Made by a program: the position numbers and the translations under genes
NCBI GenBank assembly: GCA_024811115.1
Contig: JAKOGH010000119.1
Span: 124,001-188,000, forward strand
Reading direction: 5' to 3'
DNA: 64,000 nt
DNA from: Terana coerulea
Lineage: Eukaryota; Basidiomycota; Agaricomycetes; Polyporales; Phanerochaetaceae
Shown: piece by piece, positions 22,196-33,282 of the stretch
Numbering within the stretch: the first letter of the stretch is position 1
How the letters are laid out: every line of letters begins with the position of its first letter
Notes under the pieces: model-generated
What the model was told of the DNA's origin: nothing
Database searches by the model: none
What the model saw: only the letters and a program-made list of their open reading frames with translations

Positions 22196-24520
22196 TCATC
22201 CCCCATGCCTGGTCACGCTGCCCAGGATGGGCATGCTCGCCTCCACCGCGTCCAGGTCCTTCTCGAGGTCGACCGGCTCGTCGCCCTCCTCCAGCACCGT
22301 CTCCGCGTCTCCGCCGAGCCGGAGGCGCGCGACCTCCGCGCGCAGCCGCGCGATCTCGCCGTCGCGCCGCTCGACGCGCCCCTGCAGCCGCCGCACCAAG
22401 TCGTTCCCGCACCGGAGCAGCTGCAGCTTGCTCACCCCGCGGTTCGGCCCGTCCGCCGCGCCCTTCGGCGGCCCCCGCGGCGGCATCGCGCCCGGCAGCA
22501 GCGGCAGCGCGTCCGGGAACCCGTCCTCGCACGGCAGCGGGATCGGCGGGAGCAGCAGCCGCAGCTCGTCGAACGACGTCTTCAGCGAGTCGCGCCGCTT
22601 CTGCTCCGCCGCTTTGTGCGACGTCTTGCGCACCTGCAGCGGCGGCTGCCCGCCGTGTGCGCCCGTCGGGGAGAGCGAGCCCGCGGCGGCCCCGCCCGCT
22701 GGCACGCGCGTCAGATGGAGACCGACGCGAGCGAGAGTAAGGAGGTGTACGTACCAGGTCGTATCGGTTTCAAGGCCGGGCTGATCAGTGCAGCACCGGA
22801 ACCCGCGGCCTTCGAGCCCGAGCCGCTCGCGGTGGAAGACCTCGGCCGGCCTCCAGCCCTCGTCTTTGGCTTATTCCCGCCATGTTGCTGGCCTTGGCCA
22901 TCCGAAGTCGGTGGTGTAAGAGAGCTCTCCGTGCCGATCCTGCCCAAGTTCATTATAATGGCCGGAGTCACCGGCATAAGCAGCCCTGCGGCGCCGGTGC
23001 AGACGCAGCGGGTACCGACGGGTCGGCAGAGCCTACGCTGTGGTTGAAGCTCATGGGCTGCTGCGGCTGCGGCGCCGCAGGCGGGGGCATCGAGAGGTCC
23101 ACTGGCGAAGGGCTGTCGCCGGGTATCTCGTGCGGCGTCATGTTGCCTCTGCTTGTGGCGCTGCGACTCGACCGCATCGACAGAGAATTCGGCGTCATGC
23201 TCCCGGCCGCGCCGATGGCCTGGAAGGCGGGTGTGGAACTGGCAGACTTCGTGCCCCCGCGCAGACCGCCGTGCGGGATGGATGGCATCGACGGCTGGTG
23301 ATTGTACTGGGATGTAGACAGCCGGCCGCCTTGCGCTTGTCGTTTGCGCGAAGGCCGTCCGGTTGCGGTGAGGTCGTCGCTGCCAGGCGAGGCCGTCCGT
23401 CGCTTCGTCCCTGCGGAGCCGGAGCCGGAAGGATGTGGTTGCGGACGCTGCTGTAGGCCTCTCGATGAGCCGGGCCCGTCTACAGAAGAGCCAGTGTTGT
23501 ACGCTCCGAGCCAAGGACTTGTCAGAGGCGACATCTCGTCAAACTCCAGATCCCCTGGTTGAGGAACGCTGTATGGGCTGGCGTGGATGTTTTGGAAGAC
23601 TATGTTGGCCGGCGCAGAGTGGGGACCTGAAGGAACCATGTGTTGGGGTATAAACGGCTGCTGGTTGTTGGTGTGGGTATTCTGGGAGGAACTCCCTTCG
23701 CCTTGGTGAAGTAACATTTCGGGCACATAGTCAGGACTGGGTTGTGGGGGAAGGTCGCCGGATTGTACTAGCAGCAGGAGTCAGACTACGAACACATCCT
23801 TCAGAATAGAGGAATTCAGAGTAGGTTGTTTTGGCCTGTTGCAGGGTTTGTTGCAGGACCTTGTTGGCATTTTCAGCTATCCTACAACAAAACCTGCAAC
23901 AACTTGCGACAGCTTCAAAAGGCGCCTAGAACTGAACTTCCCGCTATTGAAATAGGAGTTGCGCACCTGGTGTTGGAAGGTACTGCTGCTGCTCCCTTGA
24001 CCTGTTATCCATCATAAGCGGCATGAACGTCGTCTGTCCACTTAGGAGCTCGATCTGCGAGCAAAGCATGAAGCAGGATCAGCACACAGAAACCGTGGCC
24101 TTTGCGTCTCCGGCCCCTCGTGGTTCGGCTTCCACGCTTCCGGAGACAGTAACTCGGACGCACCTGCTGCTGGAAGATCTGAGTCTGCAGCTGGTACAGC
24201 TGCTGGAGTTGGTTCAAGCGCATTTGATGTTCCATGAGCATTTGGGGGCTTGCCTGCGACCCAGATGCCAATGCGTTGGACTGGCCGCCTCTACTGTCCT
24301 GCATCGCCATCAACCCGTCCAGCACGTCCATGCTCATCCCATTCGGGAGATTCGGCTGTTGCATGTTCGACATCGAGGACAGATACTGCGCTGCTTTTGC
24401 GTTCGTGCTCAAGAGCTCGGGAACAGGGCCGTTGGGAGCAGGATGAGCGTTGTCTATGTGGCCGAGGAAGGAGTCGAAGAAGTCCTTTGAATTATGGGCG
24501 CTTGATAGATTGGCGTTCAT
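22196..24520 (-). CDS. bHLH transcription factor, one apparent frameshift
   Basis: This is a DNA-binding regulator of the basic helix-loop-helix class, expected to bind E-box sites as a dimer in the nucleus. The N-terminal exon (from 24520) starts MNANLSSAHNSKDFFDSFLG and is glutamine-rich (LMEHQMRLNQLQQLYQLQTQ). Central exons are Ser/Pro/Gln-rich with a basic patch. The bHLH lies in the last exon: basic region and helix 1 RKTSHKAAEQKRRDSLKTSF, a long loop of about 40 Pro/Gly-rich residues, helix 2 VSKLQLLRCGNDLVRRLQ, then a coiled-coil extension (GEIARLRAEVARLRLGG). One frame break is inferred at the C3 run 22984-22986 (plus strand); a fourth base joins APAPQG to LLMPVTPAIIMNLG. I cannot name an ortholog with confidence (Ino2/Ino4-, Pho4- and Esc1-type proteins share the domain). 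Confidence 0.88.
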
Positions 24521-25135
24521 CTTGGGTGTGCGAAGCAGCCCGAATTGTTGTCAATATGCTGAAGCTCGGGTCCCGCAACGAAGAGAGGCTTGGTATAAAG
24601 AGGAAAGCAGTTGAAGGAGATGCGGCAAGATGATTTGGACGTCGAGGACGTCGTTACAGACAGCGTCGAAAATCTAGTAAAAACTCCTCATAGACATAAT
24701 TATTGAGAATGGAAATCAGCATCATGCCGAGCCCATGCCGGAGAGAGCCCCAGGCACTCCTGCCTAACCACTTTGGGCCAGTGAGTAACGCAAGTGTTCA
24801 TGTCTCCTGCGCACATCCCACACACCATATCAATGTTTGTACAGCCAGCTGAAAGTCCGATTTGTGTAGTCTGCTGCCTTTAAAACCGCTATGGCTGGTG
24901 AATTCGGTTGATTCAACTGTTCCCGAACTTGATCAAAGTCCGCGCTGCGTAGTCTCCGGGGTCCCGAATATCGTCAGTTACCATCACAGGCGTTTAGCCA
25001 CCCGCAACAGCGTGGTTAAGACACGTCCACGTGGCGGCATTGATCGCTCTAATCGTTCATTTCGCTCGGAGCGCTTCCGCCGAGACACCTTCGAACTTGC
25101 CCTCACCTCCAACCTCACCTCCTCACTTCCGAACC
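24521..25135. promoter_or_regulatory. Divergent promoter region, bHLH gene / small membrane protein
   Basis: This is 615 bases between outward-pointing start codons. No TATA box stands out and no ORF is present. Confidence 0.45.
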
Positions 25136-25815
25136 ATGGCTACCCAGCAAGTCGCCGTGAGGCATCCGTTGTATGTACAGCTCTAGCTCTGGGTGAATAT
25201 AGTTACTAACTAGGATTACCGTTGTAGTTCAGTGATATTCCTGCTTCATATCGCTTTAGATGTTCCCATTGCGCTTCAGGGCATTTGGTCGCCGTTCTCG
25301 CTGCCGTTCATGCAGCTGAACAACACGGCCGTTGTGTTTATTAAGGTACGTCTCGTGATATGACGACAAGAGCCAATACTCAATAAGGACCTGAAGTTGT
25401 ACGCTGCGCTATCGGCTGGAATATGTGCCGCTTCGTTCCTTGCATTTGGGTTACCTGGTAAGTGTGAATCTCATTCAACGAGGTTATTTCACTGACAGGG
25501 TTTCAGAATTCCTACCTGGGAAGCGCGCCCTAGCCATCGGCCTGTGCATCTACCACGTCACCTGCTCGACTGTGCTCTACAACGCCCCACGATTCATCCC
25601 TCACTCGTTCGGCCCACTTGCTGAGGCGTATGTGTGGCACTTACTATGATAAATATGGCTATACTCACCCATAGTTCTCCCGTAGGTACAAGATCACTCC
25701 GGAGAGCGTTTGGGGCACCCTCCACGGTTTCGTTGGGCTGGGCTTCGCCATTTGGTGGCAAGTCACCGTCCAGCTTGCCGCTGCGGCTCGGGCAGGAGTG
25801 TTCAAGGCTCAGTGA
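25136..25815 (+). CDS. Small four-helix membrane protein of unknown function, 157 residues
   Basis: Five exons (25136-25170, 25228-25345, 25388-25457, 25507-25627, 25686-25815) give one uninterrupted frame of 157 residues. It starts MATQQVAVRHPFSVIFLLHI. Hydrophobic segments are visible at about residues 12-30, 52-72 (LYAALSAGICAASFLAFGLP), 80-95 (ALAIGLCIYHVTCSTVL) and 130-150 (LHGFVGLGFAIWWQVTVQLA). The loops carry LPFMQLNNTAVVFIK and YNAPRFIPHSFGPLAEAY. The clean frame across four introns and the even spacing of helices argue that it is real. I do not recognise a named family, and no catalytic motif is visible. It converges on the MFS gene. Confidence 0.85.
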
Positions 25816-26074
25816 GCGGGAAAACGCGCTTACGCCGTTACTGTCGAGCTCTTGAAAACGCTTATGTGTTGTGACATATAGTACGCTGTATTGACCGTTG
25901 TATTGTCTGTTGTATAATCTCGTGCTCCAGAAACTACCCTAAACAGATTGTCACCCACATGCCCTATACTGAAAACCCGAAGACCTGAAAAACAGATTGA
26001 AGAAGATTCATAGCGAACTCTAAGTGTTAATTCCTTGTAGCAAAGGCAATCCTGGATAAGGACTCAGAGGCAGA

Positions 26075-28219
26075 CTAGTCAACGCGGCGCATCCTGGGAA
26101 TAAAGGCCCAGATGACTACCATGGTCGACATCATTGACACAATGCTGTCATTTACAGGTGAGTTTAGACCTCAAACAGAAATTGAACGAGAGCTTACAAA
26201 GGTTGCAGGGATGTAATCCCAAACTTTGACGAAAGGACGCCTGTAATGAACGGCAGAATTGCAGAGCCCGCCTGTCCGACACCGGCAATCCAGCCGACGC
26301 ACCCTGTGAAGAGCCATCCGGGGAGGATCGTCCTCGAGTGGTTGAGTAGGATCGGGTACATGGGTCCTAGTATCAGCCCAATGAAGGAGACTGCGACGGC
26401 GTTCTCGATCAGAGACGGCACGACCCAAATGGTGACCTCCAGCCTTCGCGGAGATTAGTCAATGGGTGTTTTGCGAGGTGAACGGAGGCTTACTGGATGG
26501 CGAGGAAGGCGTATATGAACATGATGCGACGTTCGCCGACTTTGCGGTTCACCCACAGTAGCAGCACGCGTCCAAGCATCAGCCCTTACGACAGCAAGTA
26601 AGCACCTCAGACTTACGCCAGCCAGAGAAAAACTCACCGCCGAAGAAACCAGAGGAAATATATCCAGCCGAGGATCCGCCCCCTCGCTTGTCCTCGATGA
26701 ATGTCACAATCCATCCTGCGACTTTGTCAGAGTTTACGTGATGGCGGCAGCGATGCAGATCTACCTCCAAGCGTGACCTCAATCCCGACATAAATGAGGG
26801 CCCAGACGGCGAGCAGATGCACAGCGCTGAGGCGAATAATGTGGCCGTACTTGTTGCCGTGGCTCGCATCGGTTTCTTCCGGAGCCTCGCCCGCCTCGGC
26901 CATGGCCTCTGAGCATTACAAAGTAAGCTCACGCACTGCTCTCAGCATATACATGAAGGCCGACTCGCCCTTCTGGGTCTTGAAGCGGAATCCCTTCGTC
27001 AAGAATGCAATATTACACCCCGCGAGACCCATCGAGATCAAGTAGTAGAAGGACCACCGCTGCTGGGCAGCAAATTGCGTCGCTACCAACGGGGCGGAGA
27101 ATGCTCCTAGGCCTGTGTTCACCAGTCAGCTGCCGATCACCCAATTCTGCGTAATCACTGACCATAGCACGCGTGTGCGACTCCTATCCGATTAGCTGTG
27201 TCTTTCAGGCTGCCCACATACCCGTTGCCTTGTGAGGTCTGCAGTGCGAGGCCAAAGCCGGCACACCCGAACGCGAAACACATCAGAGCGAACGGCCCCG
27301 CGGGGAACCATTAGGGCGTAAGCCGTAAGCTGTGCGCATGCTCCTACAGCAAGTCCTATGAGATCTATTCGCGTTTAGGAATGCGGGTCAACACACCGGC
27401 GACGAGAACCTGTTTTGCGTTCTCTGTGAGCTCTTCGACGTATCAATAGTTCAAATTATCCACTCACTTTTCCCAAGCCAAACTTCTCAGTCAGATAAAC
27501 ATTCAGCCCGGCACCGAAAATATATCCCTGTGGGCTACCGCTCAACCCATGCAGGGCAATAGGACCGGACTTAGACTGCTCACTATAGTATTTGCCACAA
27601 ACAGCAGCGACACGATAGCAAACCCGACCTGAACACGGATCTGAGCATTAAAAGTGGGATATCAGATAAATAAACGTTACGTCGTAATGCTTTTGGATGG
27701 TCGGCAGGAGAGGTCCTGTGGACCCATCATTCCATCCTATGGCAAAGAAGCAAAAGCAGATGGACGCAAACTGCTGCAGCCACTTCCGTCGCTGTAGCTT
27801 CCTCTCGGCATGCGAGAGCAGCGGCGCAGACGAGTTCTCTCTGCTCAGCGGCGGTATCGAGGCCGCCTCGACGGACACCGCCTCGATGTCCACCGCGCGA
27901 CGCAGCGTCTCGTCCACCGCGGACGCCACGCCAACCGGGCTCGGACCCGCCTCGAACCCCGCCTTCGCGGGGTGCAGGGAGGAGAGCTCCAGGGCCTCCG
28001 GCGGCGCGGGGTGCGCGAAGCCCGCGGGGCGCACCCGACTGATGTCAGAGCCCCGCCGGCGGAAGTTGTTGTCGCCGTGCAGGAGGAGGGACGGGTCCAG
28101 GTAGGAAGGCGAGCGCAGATCGACGGTGGAAGCGTTGGCTTGGGAGCCCGCCGGTCCTGCCGCCTGCTTCGACAGTCGCTGGTCCGCCGAGGCGGCCTCT
28201 CTTCTATTGAGTGAGGCAT
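26075..28219 (-). CDS. MFS transporter, BSC6/fucose-permease-like
   Basis: This is a plasma-membrane major-facilitator carrier; the substrate is unknown, with sugars plausible for this branch. About ten exons on the minus strand. The N-terminal cytoplasmic part is acidic and Ser/Ala-rich (SIPPLSRENSSAPLLSHAER). Helix 1 region is FASICFCFFAIGWNDGSTGP, followed by LLPTIQKHYDV. Later segments include GYIFGAGLNVYLTEKFGLGK, LGAFSAPLVATQFAAQQRWS, IIRLSAVHLLAVWALIYVG, GWIVTFIEDKRGG, GLILGPMYPILLNHS and GWIAGVGQAGSAILPFITG. The C-terminus is STMVVIWAFIPRMRRVD*. The FAIGWNDGSTGPLLP motif is typical of fungal bypass-of-stop-codon-6-like carriers. The start is unresolved: the only nearby ATG (28219) is out of frame with the conserved N-terminal exon, so either an indel or an unseen first exon is needed. 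Confidence 0.85.
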
Positions 28220-29228
28220 AACGTTGAAGTCTAACAGGGTGGAAGAGGAGAAGAGAGAGGGAGTCGACGCTAGATGCATGTCCAATTAAACGGCCTATGA
28301 AGGCGGTATCCCCTCGGCTTGACGATTATACGTGTTTCGGACGAAAAAGCCTAGATAAACGTAATGCACAAGCGGGAGCTGGCTACTTGCGAACCAATGG
28401 CACGCACGCATTCCACTCCGAGCTCCGTGTCTAGAACACGCGTATCGAGGAACGGTGCCCACACTGGAGGGGTCTGCTGGTCTTTCCGAGATACTTCCGC
28501 GCCAAAGTACTAGTAGCTGTCAGCCAACCAAGGTTAAGATACTGTACAGTACGTAACAAAGACGACTTACCTTCGGTTACTAGTCTGGGATACAAAGGGT
28601 CCCTCGATTGACTCGGGAATTTGTAATAGAACCTTCGGTCCTTCGGACGAACGGCATATACGGCAGTGACAGTGCGTCAACAGCACGGATATCGCTCAGC
28701 GTCAGGCTGGAACTTCGTTAGAAGCCACTCTCAACTTTGGTACCATGAAGTAGGCTGTAGCTGCACCGTTGCTGAATAGCATACCCATCGCTCCATGGAG
28801 GAAAACAAAATAAGCATTAGAGTGGGTACCGATCATGACAGTAAAGAAGACGATGAGAGCGGACGATAAGGGTCGAGACCCCAGAGTGCTTGTCGATGCG
28901 GGTGATGTGGTATTAGATCGCGCAGCATGAAGTGATCTACAACAGGGTCGAGAAGACGTAGGGTGTGTCAACAGGCAGCGAGGGTGTGCGTACGTGACCT
29001 CCTCGTGTCTGTGGAGGCGGTGTCTGGGAGACTTGCAGTGAGCTTTACCGAGCAGTAACGCCTCACAGCGACTCACGCGATGTAGACAGACCCTCGGGAG
29101 GATCTAAGTTATCGGAAAGAGCCGTCGCTCGATTTCAAATCTGAGTCAATAGACAAGGACTCTTGCTCAAGAGAAACATGGTGACCTGTATGTCGAGTAA
29201 GAAGACGTTCGAAGAAGTGAGAGCTCGC
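28220..29228. other. Intergenic region with a minus-strand ORF of doubtful status
   Basis: This is about 1 kb between the MFS gene and the next minus-strand gene. The only suggestive item is an open frame ending at 28702 (minus) whose last part, FFTVMIGTHSNAYFVFLHGA then MGMLFSNGAATAYFM, looks like one or two membrane helices. It has no clear ATG or family match. It could be a gene remnant or a missed small membrane protein. Confidence 0.35.
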
Positions 29229-30553
29229 TTACTGCTTACGTTCAGCAAAGATACGAGATGGTTTGCGACGCGGGATTCTGGACGGCGTGGCGGGCAACAC
29301 ATCCAGTCCTGCGTATTTGAATATCTTGCTCGAGCCTGGGCCCTTATCGGCGGACGCCGTGTCTAGCAATAGGTTGGTCAATACGAGGCCAGAGGAGCAG
29401 GTTCGACCATACGGACCTTGGCTGCGTCTCTGCGTAACGGCGCTGCTTGAGTATCTAGGGACCTCTGGCTGAATCTTCAGAGCAGTGAACCCCTGCAGGA
29501 AGTCGTCGCCACAGAGGTCTTCGTTTTTTGAGATGTAGAAAGCGCGAGACCGGGGCAGGTGCATCTGCGATCTGTGAGGCTTCAGCGCGTTCGCTAAGTC
29601 GTTACCAGCGGCGGCGCGATAGTCTGTCATCCGAGTGGCGTTGAGCGGGGTATGAAAAATAGGAGGGTCATCCAGCATACCGGTGTTCGTCTTCTGGTCT
29701 GAGATCTTAGGGGCAAAACGGGTTGCGATCGCCTCTTGAAAGTCCGGAATGTCTGTAGTAGCATAGATTGGTTAACAGAGCGTTGGTGAGCGACCGGAGT
29801 CAGACGAACCAGCGGGGAGTTCATTTTCGGGTGTAGGTGGGCCATTGGATTCTTCACCCGACGAATAGCCGTCGTCGAAGGCGAATGATTTGTCTGCGGC
29901 GAGTATGTCGCTAATGGACGCGTCGACGTCGACATCGGACCACAAGCATGGTTCGAGGGACATGTCAGCGCTCGCTGCAGGCGATACACAAGTTCAGTTT
30001 ATCATCGAAGTGGAGCAGCTTGAGACGTACTGTTGCTACTCTCGTCGAAGTCCAGTTGGTCTCTGTTGAGTACCGGCACCCGCTCAAGGACCCCTTCCTT
30101 GCTCTCCTTTTTCGCGAATGTCGCCCAGTCCTTCCAGTCGTTGGTGTCGGTAAGTTCTTTCGGCTGGAACGCCGTGGAGCGCCCAAATGGCCGCCGTGCA
30201 GGCGAGTGCTTCTTTGGCGCGTCCTCGTCGTCGTCGAGTGTGAAGTCGAGGGGGGTAGAGAGGGGGATAAAGTCGAGGTCCTTGTGCTCGCAAGTCACCT
30301 GTGGCAGGATGTACGGCGGCGCACTCCGATCGTATTCGGAGGCAGATGCGACCTCATACACCTGAACCAGCAACTCGTCTGCTGGAAACCTGACCGCCTT
30401 CAGAGATTTCGGGGTGAGAGGGAAGAGGTACTGTTTGCGTGGCTCTTCTACCGTTGGGGCTGATGGCGAGGCTGAAATAAGAGCTGCAAGGCGGACTTCG
30501 TCGACATGATCCAGACGGACCCTGCCGGACTTGCGAGGACTACGAGGCGACAT
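29229..30553 (-). CDS. Unknown fungal protein, largely disordered
   Basis: Family not recognised. Three exons (to 30031, 29974-29810, 29752-29229) read in one frame. The first ATG in frame is at 30553 (MSPRSPRKSGRVRLDHVDEV), giving about 403 residues. The frame is open upstream to about 30,690, so an earlier exon or start is possible. Visible pieces are RLAALISASPSAPTVEEPRK, then YEVASASEYDRSAPPYILPQ, FTLDDDEDAPKKHSPARRPF and DWKDWATFAKKESKEGVLER. Exon 2 is acidic (SDVDVDASISDILAADKSF). Exon 3 includes FKYAGLDVLPATPSRIPRRK. There are proline-directed and acidic stretches but no known domain. The uninterrupted frame over two introns supports a real gene. Confidence 0.72.
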
Positions 30554-31095
30554 TGGCTGATACTGAGGGTGAACTTGGCGGGTGGCAGACGGAGAAGAGA
30601 AGGAGAGCGAGTTGGCGCGGTTGAAATACGGAGAGGATTGATCCCTGGCCACCAAGTAGTGATGGGAACCGTACAAATGATTAGATACACAATGTCATCT
30701 GCGAGTGGCCAATGTTCGGGGGGTCCAAACGTTGGGCGTCAGTAGCATTGACCTGCATGTATGCGTGAGCCGAGCGTTCTGAAATGCATTCGGGGACATA
30801 CCACTACTTGCAGTTCACTTTTCTTGGTTCGCTGCTGCACTACAAAGGCCCGACACTCACATGCTGTAGCGGTGAGCCTACGTATTAAGCCAAAATACCC
30901 TCGTGCCGCCCAGGCAGGCGTAAAATTTATGAGGATGGTCAAATAACTAGTCCATATCGGAGCTACCCAAGGCATGGTACAAAAGTCGATATAATGCATG
31001 TCAACATTGCTAGTAGCCTGACATGAGTATAGCGATGAACAACGAGGCCGACCAAGAACTTACCAATATCCACCAGAGGGGTTGCTTATAATATG
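30554..31095. other. Intergenic region, no gene seen
   Basis: This is 540 bases between two minus-strand genes. It contains the 5' flank of the unknown protein and the 3' flank of the Hri1 gene. No additional ORF is convincing. Confidence 0.45.
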
Positions 31096-31778
31096 CTATG
31101 TTGTCGTATATTTTTCTACAACCTTCCAACGGAGCCCATTTTCCAAACGAGGAAAAGAAGCCTTGGACGTGTCGTACTCGGGACTCTCGTCCAGGGCGGG
31201 CAAGCTTTATGGCCTTCTTCCAAGGATGCAACGACATGCCAAGTGCCCTGAAAGTGCCATCGCCTCGCAGCAGCACCAGCGTCGCTATTAACCACCGCTT
31301 GTGCCCACTCGCCGACTTGTACAAATATTCCCCGCACGGAGTTGCCATCTTCAATTGCAAGCTGAAGCGCAACCACCTTGGTCCCAGGTGGAACCGGCAC
31401 GTCGCGCCAGACCTCCTCGTACGCGGCAACATTTCCAGTCGCAGGGTTGACCATCTCACCGGTCTCGAGGTCATCTCCGTTCGGGAGCTTCGTGAAGTGG
31501 CCGACGTCCGGCGGGGCGTCCTGGGCTGGGAAGCGGTTGTCGACCAGGTGCGTCCACTGGTACTTGTCGCCTGGCAGGAACTGCTTTTCGCCTGCAAATG
31601 CCCACTCGCATGACGTCGGGTCGGCGAGGAAGGGTCGGAAGTCCGTGTACAGGCTGGTGGTACCACCTGCGTTGAGTACGAGCGTATCCGTCGGTTCGTG
31701 CGCTTCGTTGGGAAGGAAGCGTATAGAGATACGTTTCGAGATCGACGGTGGTTGACATTGTGAAGGCCCGCTAGCCAT
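31096..31778 (-). CDS. HRI1: Hri1 family protein, one apparent frameshift
   Basis: This is a fungal cytosolic protein with two calycin-like beta-barrels. Yeast Hri1 is reported to interact with Hrr25 and Sec72, and its function is not settled. The ATG at 31778 gives MASGPSQCQPPSISKRISIR, then FLPNEAHEPTDTLVLNAGG. The body has TDFRPFLADPTSCEWAFAGE, KYQWTHLVDNR, GEMVNPATGNVAAYEEVW and VVALQLAIEDGNSVRGIFVQ, characteristic of the family. After RWHFQGTWHVVASLEEG the conserved end LPALDESPEYDTSK, ENGLRWKVVEKYTTT* lies in the next frame. One base is missing near 31200-31210. A second ATG at 31758 is out of frame with the body. The gene is divergent from YRA1 with 306 bases between starts. Confidence 0.85.
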
Positions 31779-32084
31779 GGATGCCTTATGTTGCAACGTA
31801 TACAGCTATTTGTGGTTTGGTTTGAGGCTCGGACGACGGACGACCAGGCGGCAGCAGTTCTCAAGTGACGACTTGGACAAGCCTAAATCTGATGACAGGT
31901 TAATGCTAAAGCGCATCAATTGATGCGCCATCACACCTTAATCTAAGCCCGCATACAGTAGGCGTCTACTATAAGGTCTTCCTTGTCCTGCCCCGCCTCG
32001 TTGCTCACGCTTGTCCCGACGCGACGCTCATCTCACTACATATCCATCTGGACAGTACTATCGCTAAGCACCCTCTATCTGACC
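31779..32084. promoter_or_regulatory. Divergent promoter region HRI1 / YRA1
   Basis: This is 306 bases between outward-pointing starts, so both promoters must share it. The part upstream of YRA1 is pyrimidine-rich (31,975-32,045). No TATA box is evident. Confidence 0.5.
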
Positions 32085-32958
32085 ATGAACGGACGACCTC
32101 CAAATCATAACAACTACCACGGGCAGAAGCGTCAGCTTCTCGGAAACACTACTGGTCGAGCAGCGCCTTCGTGGAAGCAGGAGCAGCAAGCGCGAACAGG
32201 GGCGAAAGGGCAGCCGAGTTCTGGAAGCAAGATAATGCTGAGCCAACTTCCACCGGATGTCGGTCCAGAGGAGGTCCATGTACGTGGCGTAACTGCTCTT
32301 GCAACTGCCACGCTTCCATTGACCAGCAGAGTGCCTTTGACTGTCCCGTGCATTCTAGGCATTGTTTCAGAAGACGGTGGGACCCGTCATGGAAACGTTT
32401 GTGATCTTCAATTCCCAAGGCAAATCCAAGGGCATGGCCGTGGTGGCATTCCACAAGAAAGGCGATGCGGCCATAGCACGTCAGAAATACAATGGGAAGA
32501 TTATAGATGGCAGTAGGTGTCATACCATTCCAGTGGCATAAAGTGATATACCAATTGTAACCTTCTGTGCTCAGGACGCCCCATTAAGATTGAAATTATT
32601 GTGAATGAAGATGATCTACCAAAGGCTGCGCCAGCTAGACCTCCTTCCCTGCTGGAGCGGCTAGCTATAGGTGCACCGTCCGCTACTGCCCCCTCATTTC
32701 CAGCAGCACAATCGTAAGTCGCCAGAGTATTGTTGTCATGTGCAAGGCTTACTGGGATCCAGTCTCAGACTACCTGTCGGGAAAGCACCGCCGCCCAGAC
32801 AAGCACCTGCAGCGCCGCGGGCAGTAGCTAACGGACAAAAGCGGAAGCCACGGACGAAGAAAGGTCCAAAGCGGCTGAAGAAATCCGTTGCTCAGCTCGA
32901 CGCTGAGATGGAAGACTACCGTGCAGGAGCGGCGGAAGATGTGAAGCAAGCTGTATGA
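32085..32958 (+). CDS. YRA1: mRNA export adaptor Yra1/ALYREF
   Basis: This is a TREX-associated RNA-binding adaptor that hands spliced mRNA to the Mex67 exporter in the nucleus. Exons are 32085-32279, 32359-32512, 32575-32713 and 32769-32958, giving 225 residues in a clean frame. The N-terminal RG/basic region (YHGQKRQLLGNTTGRAAPSW) leads into one RRM: SKIMLSQLPPDVGPEEVHAL, then FQKTVGPVMETFVIFNSQGK, SKGMAVVAFHKKGDAAIA (RNP1-like) and YNGKIIDGRRPIKIEIIV. The C-terminus is lysine/arginine-rich (NGQKRKPRTKKGPKRLKK), then a short acidic helix (VAQLDAEMEDYRAG). Two acceptors 12 nt apart precede exon 2 (ends at 32358 and 32370). Using the first restores the conserved ALFQ. Confidence 0.95.
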
Positions 32959-33282
32959 AGGATTGAATCCTTGGCTTCGATTGCTACGCAATTGGAGGTG
33001 TGCTGTGTATTTGCTTTCTGGTGGTTTCAATTGTCGATAACTGTAATATTGTGGTAAACTTTCAATCACTGTTGATACTTTGGACTAGTATGCATTGCCA
33101 AGCAAGTGTGGGCGGTTAGATCATGTCATGCCATACGGAAGATAAGATTAGATAAACGGATGTGTTGTAGCCCATGGGTCTGTGATAATTAATATTAATC
33201 TCCTTGCACCTCTACATCCATCTGCTATAGCTAGTTTCCGGCATAACCTCAAGTATCTTCAGCGCGGCCTGTTCGAAAGATA
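32959..33282. other. Intergenic region between YRA1 and PFK-2 gene
   Basis: This is 324 bases, tandem orientation. It is AT-rich, holding the YRA1 3' region and the PFK-2 promoter. Nothing else was seen. Confidence 0.45.

Noticed and set aside
31010..31864. 284-codon minus-strand open frame overlapping HRI1
   Set aside because: It is the shadow frame of the HRI1 coding sequence. The conserved Hri1 segments are in the other frames.
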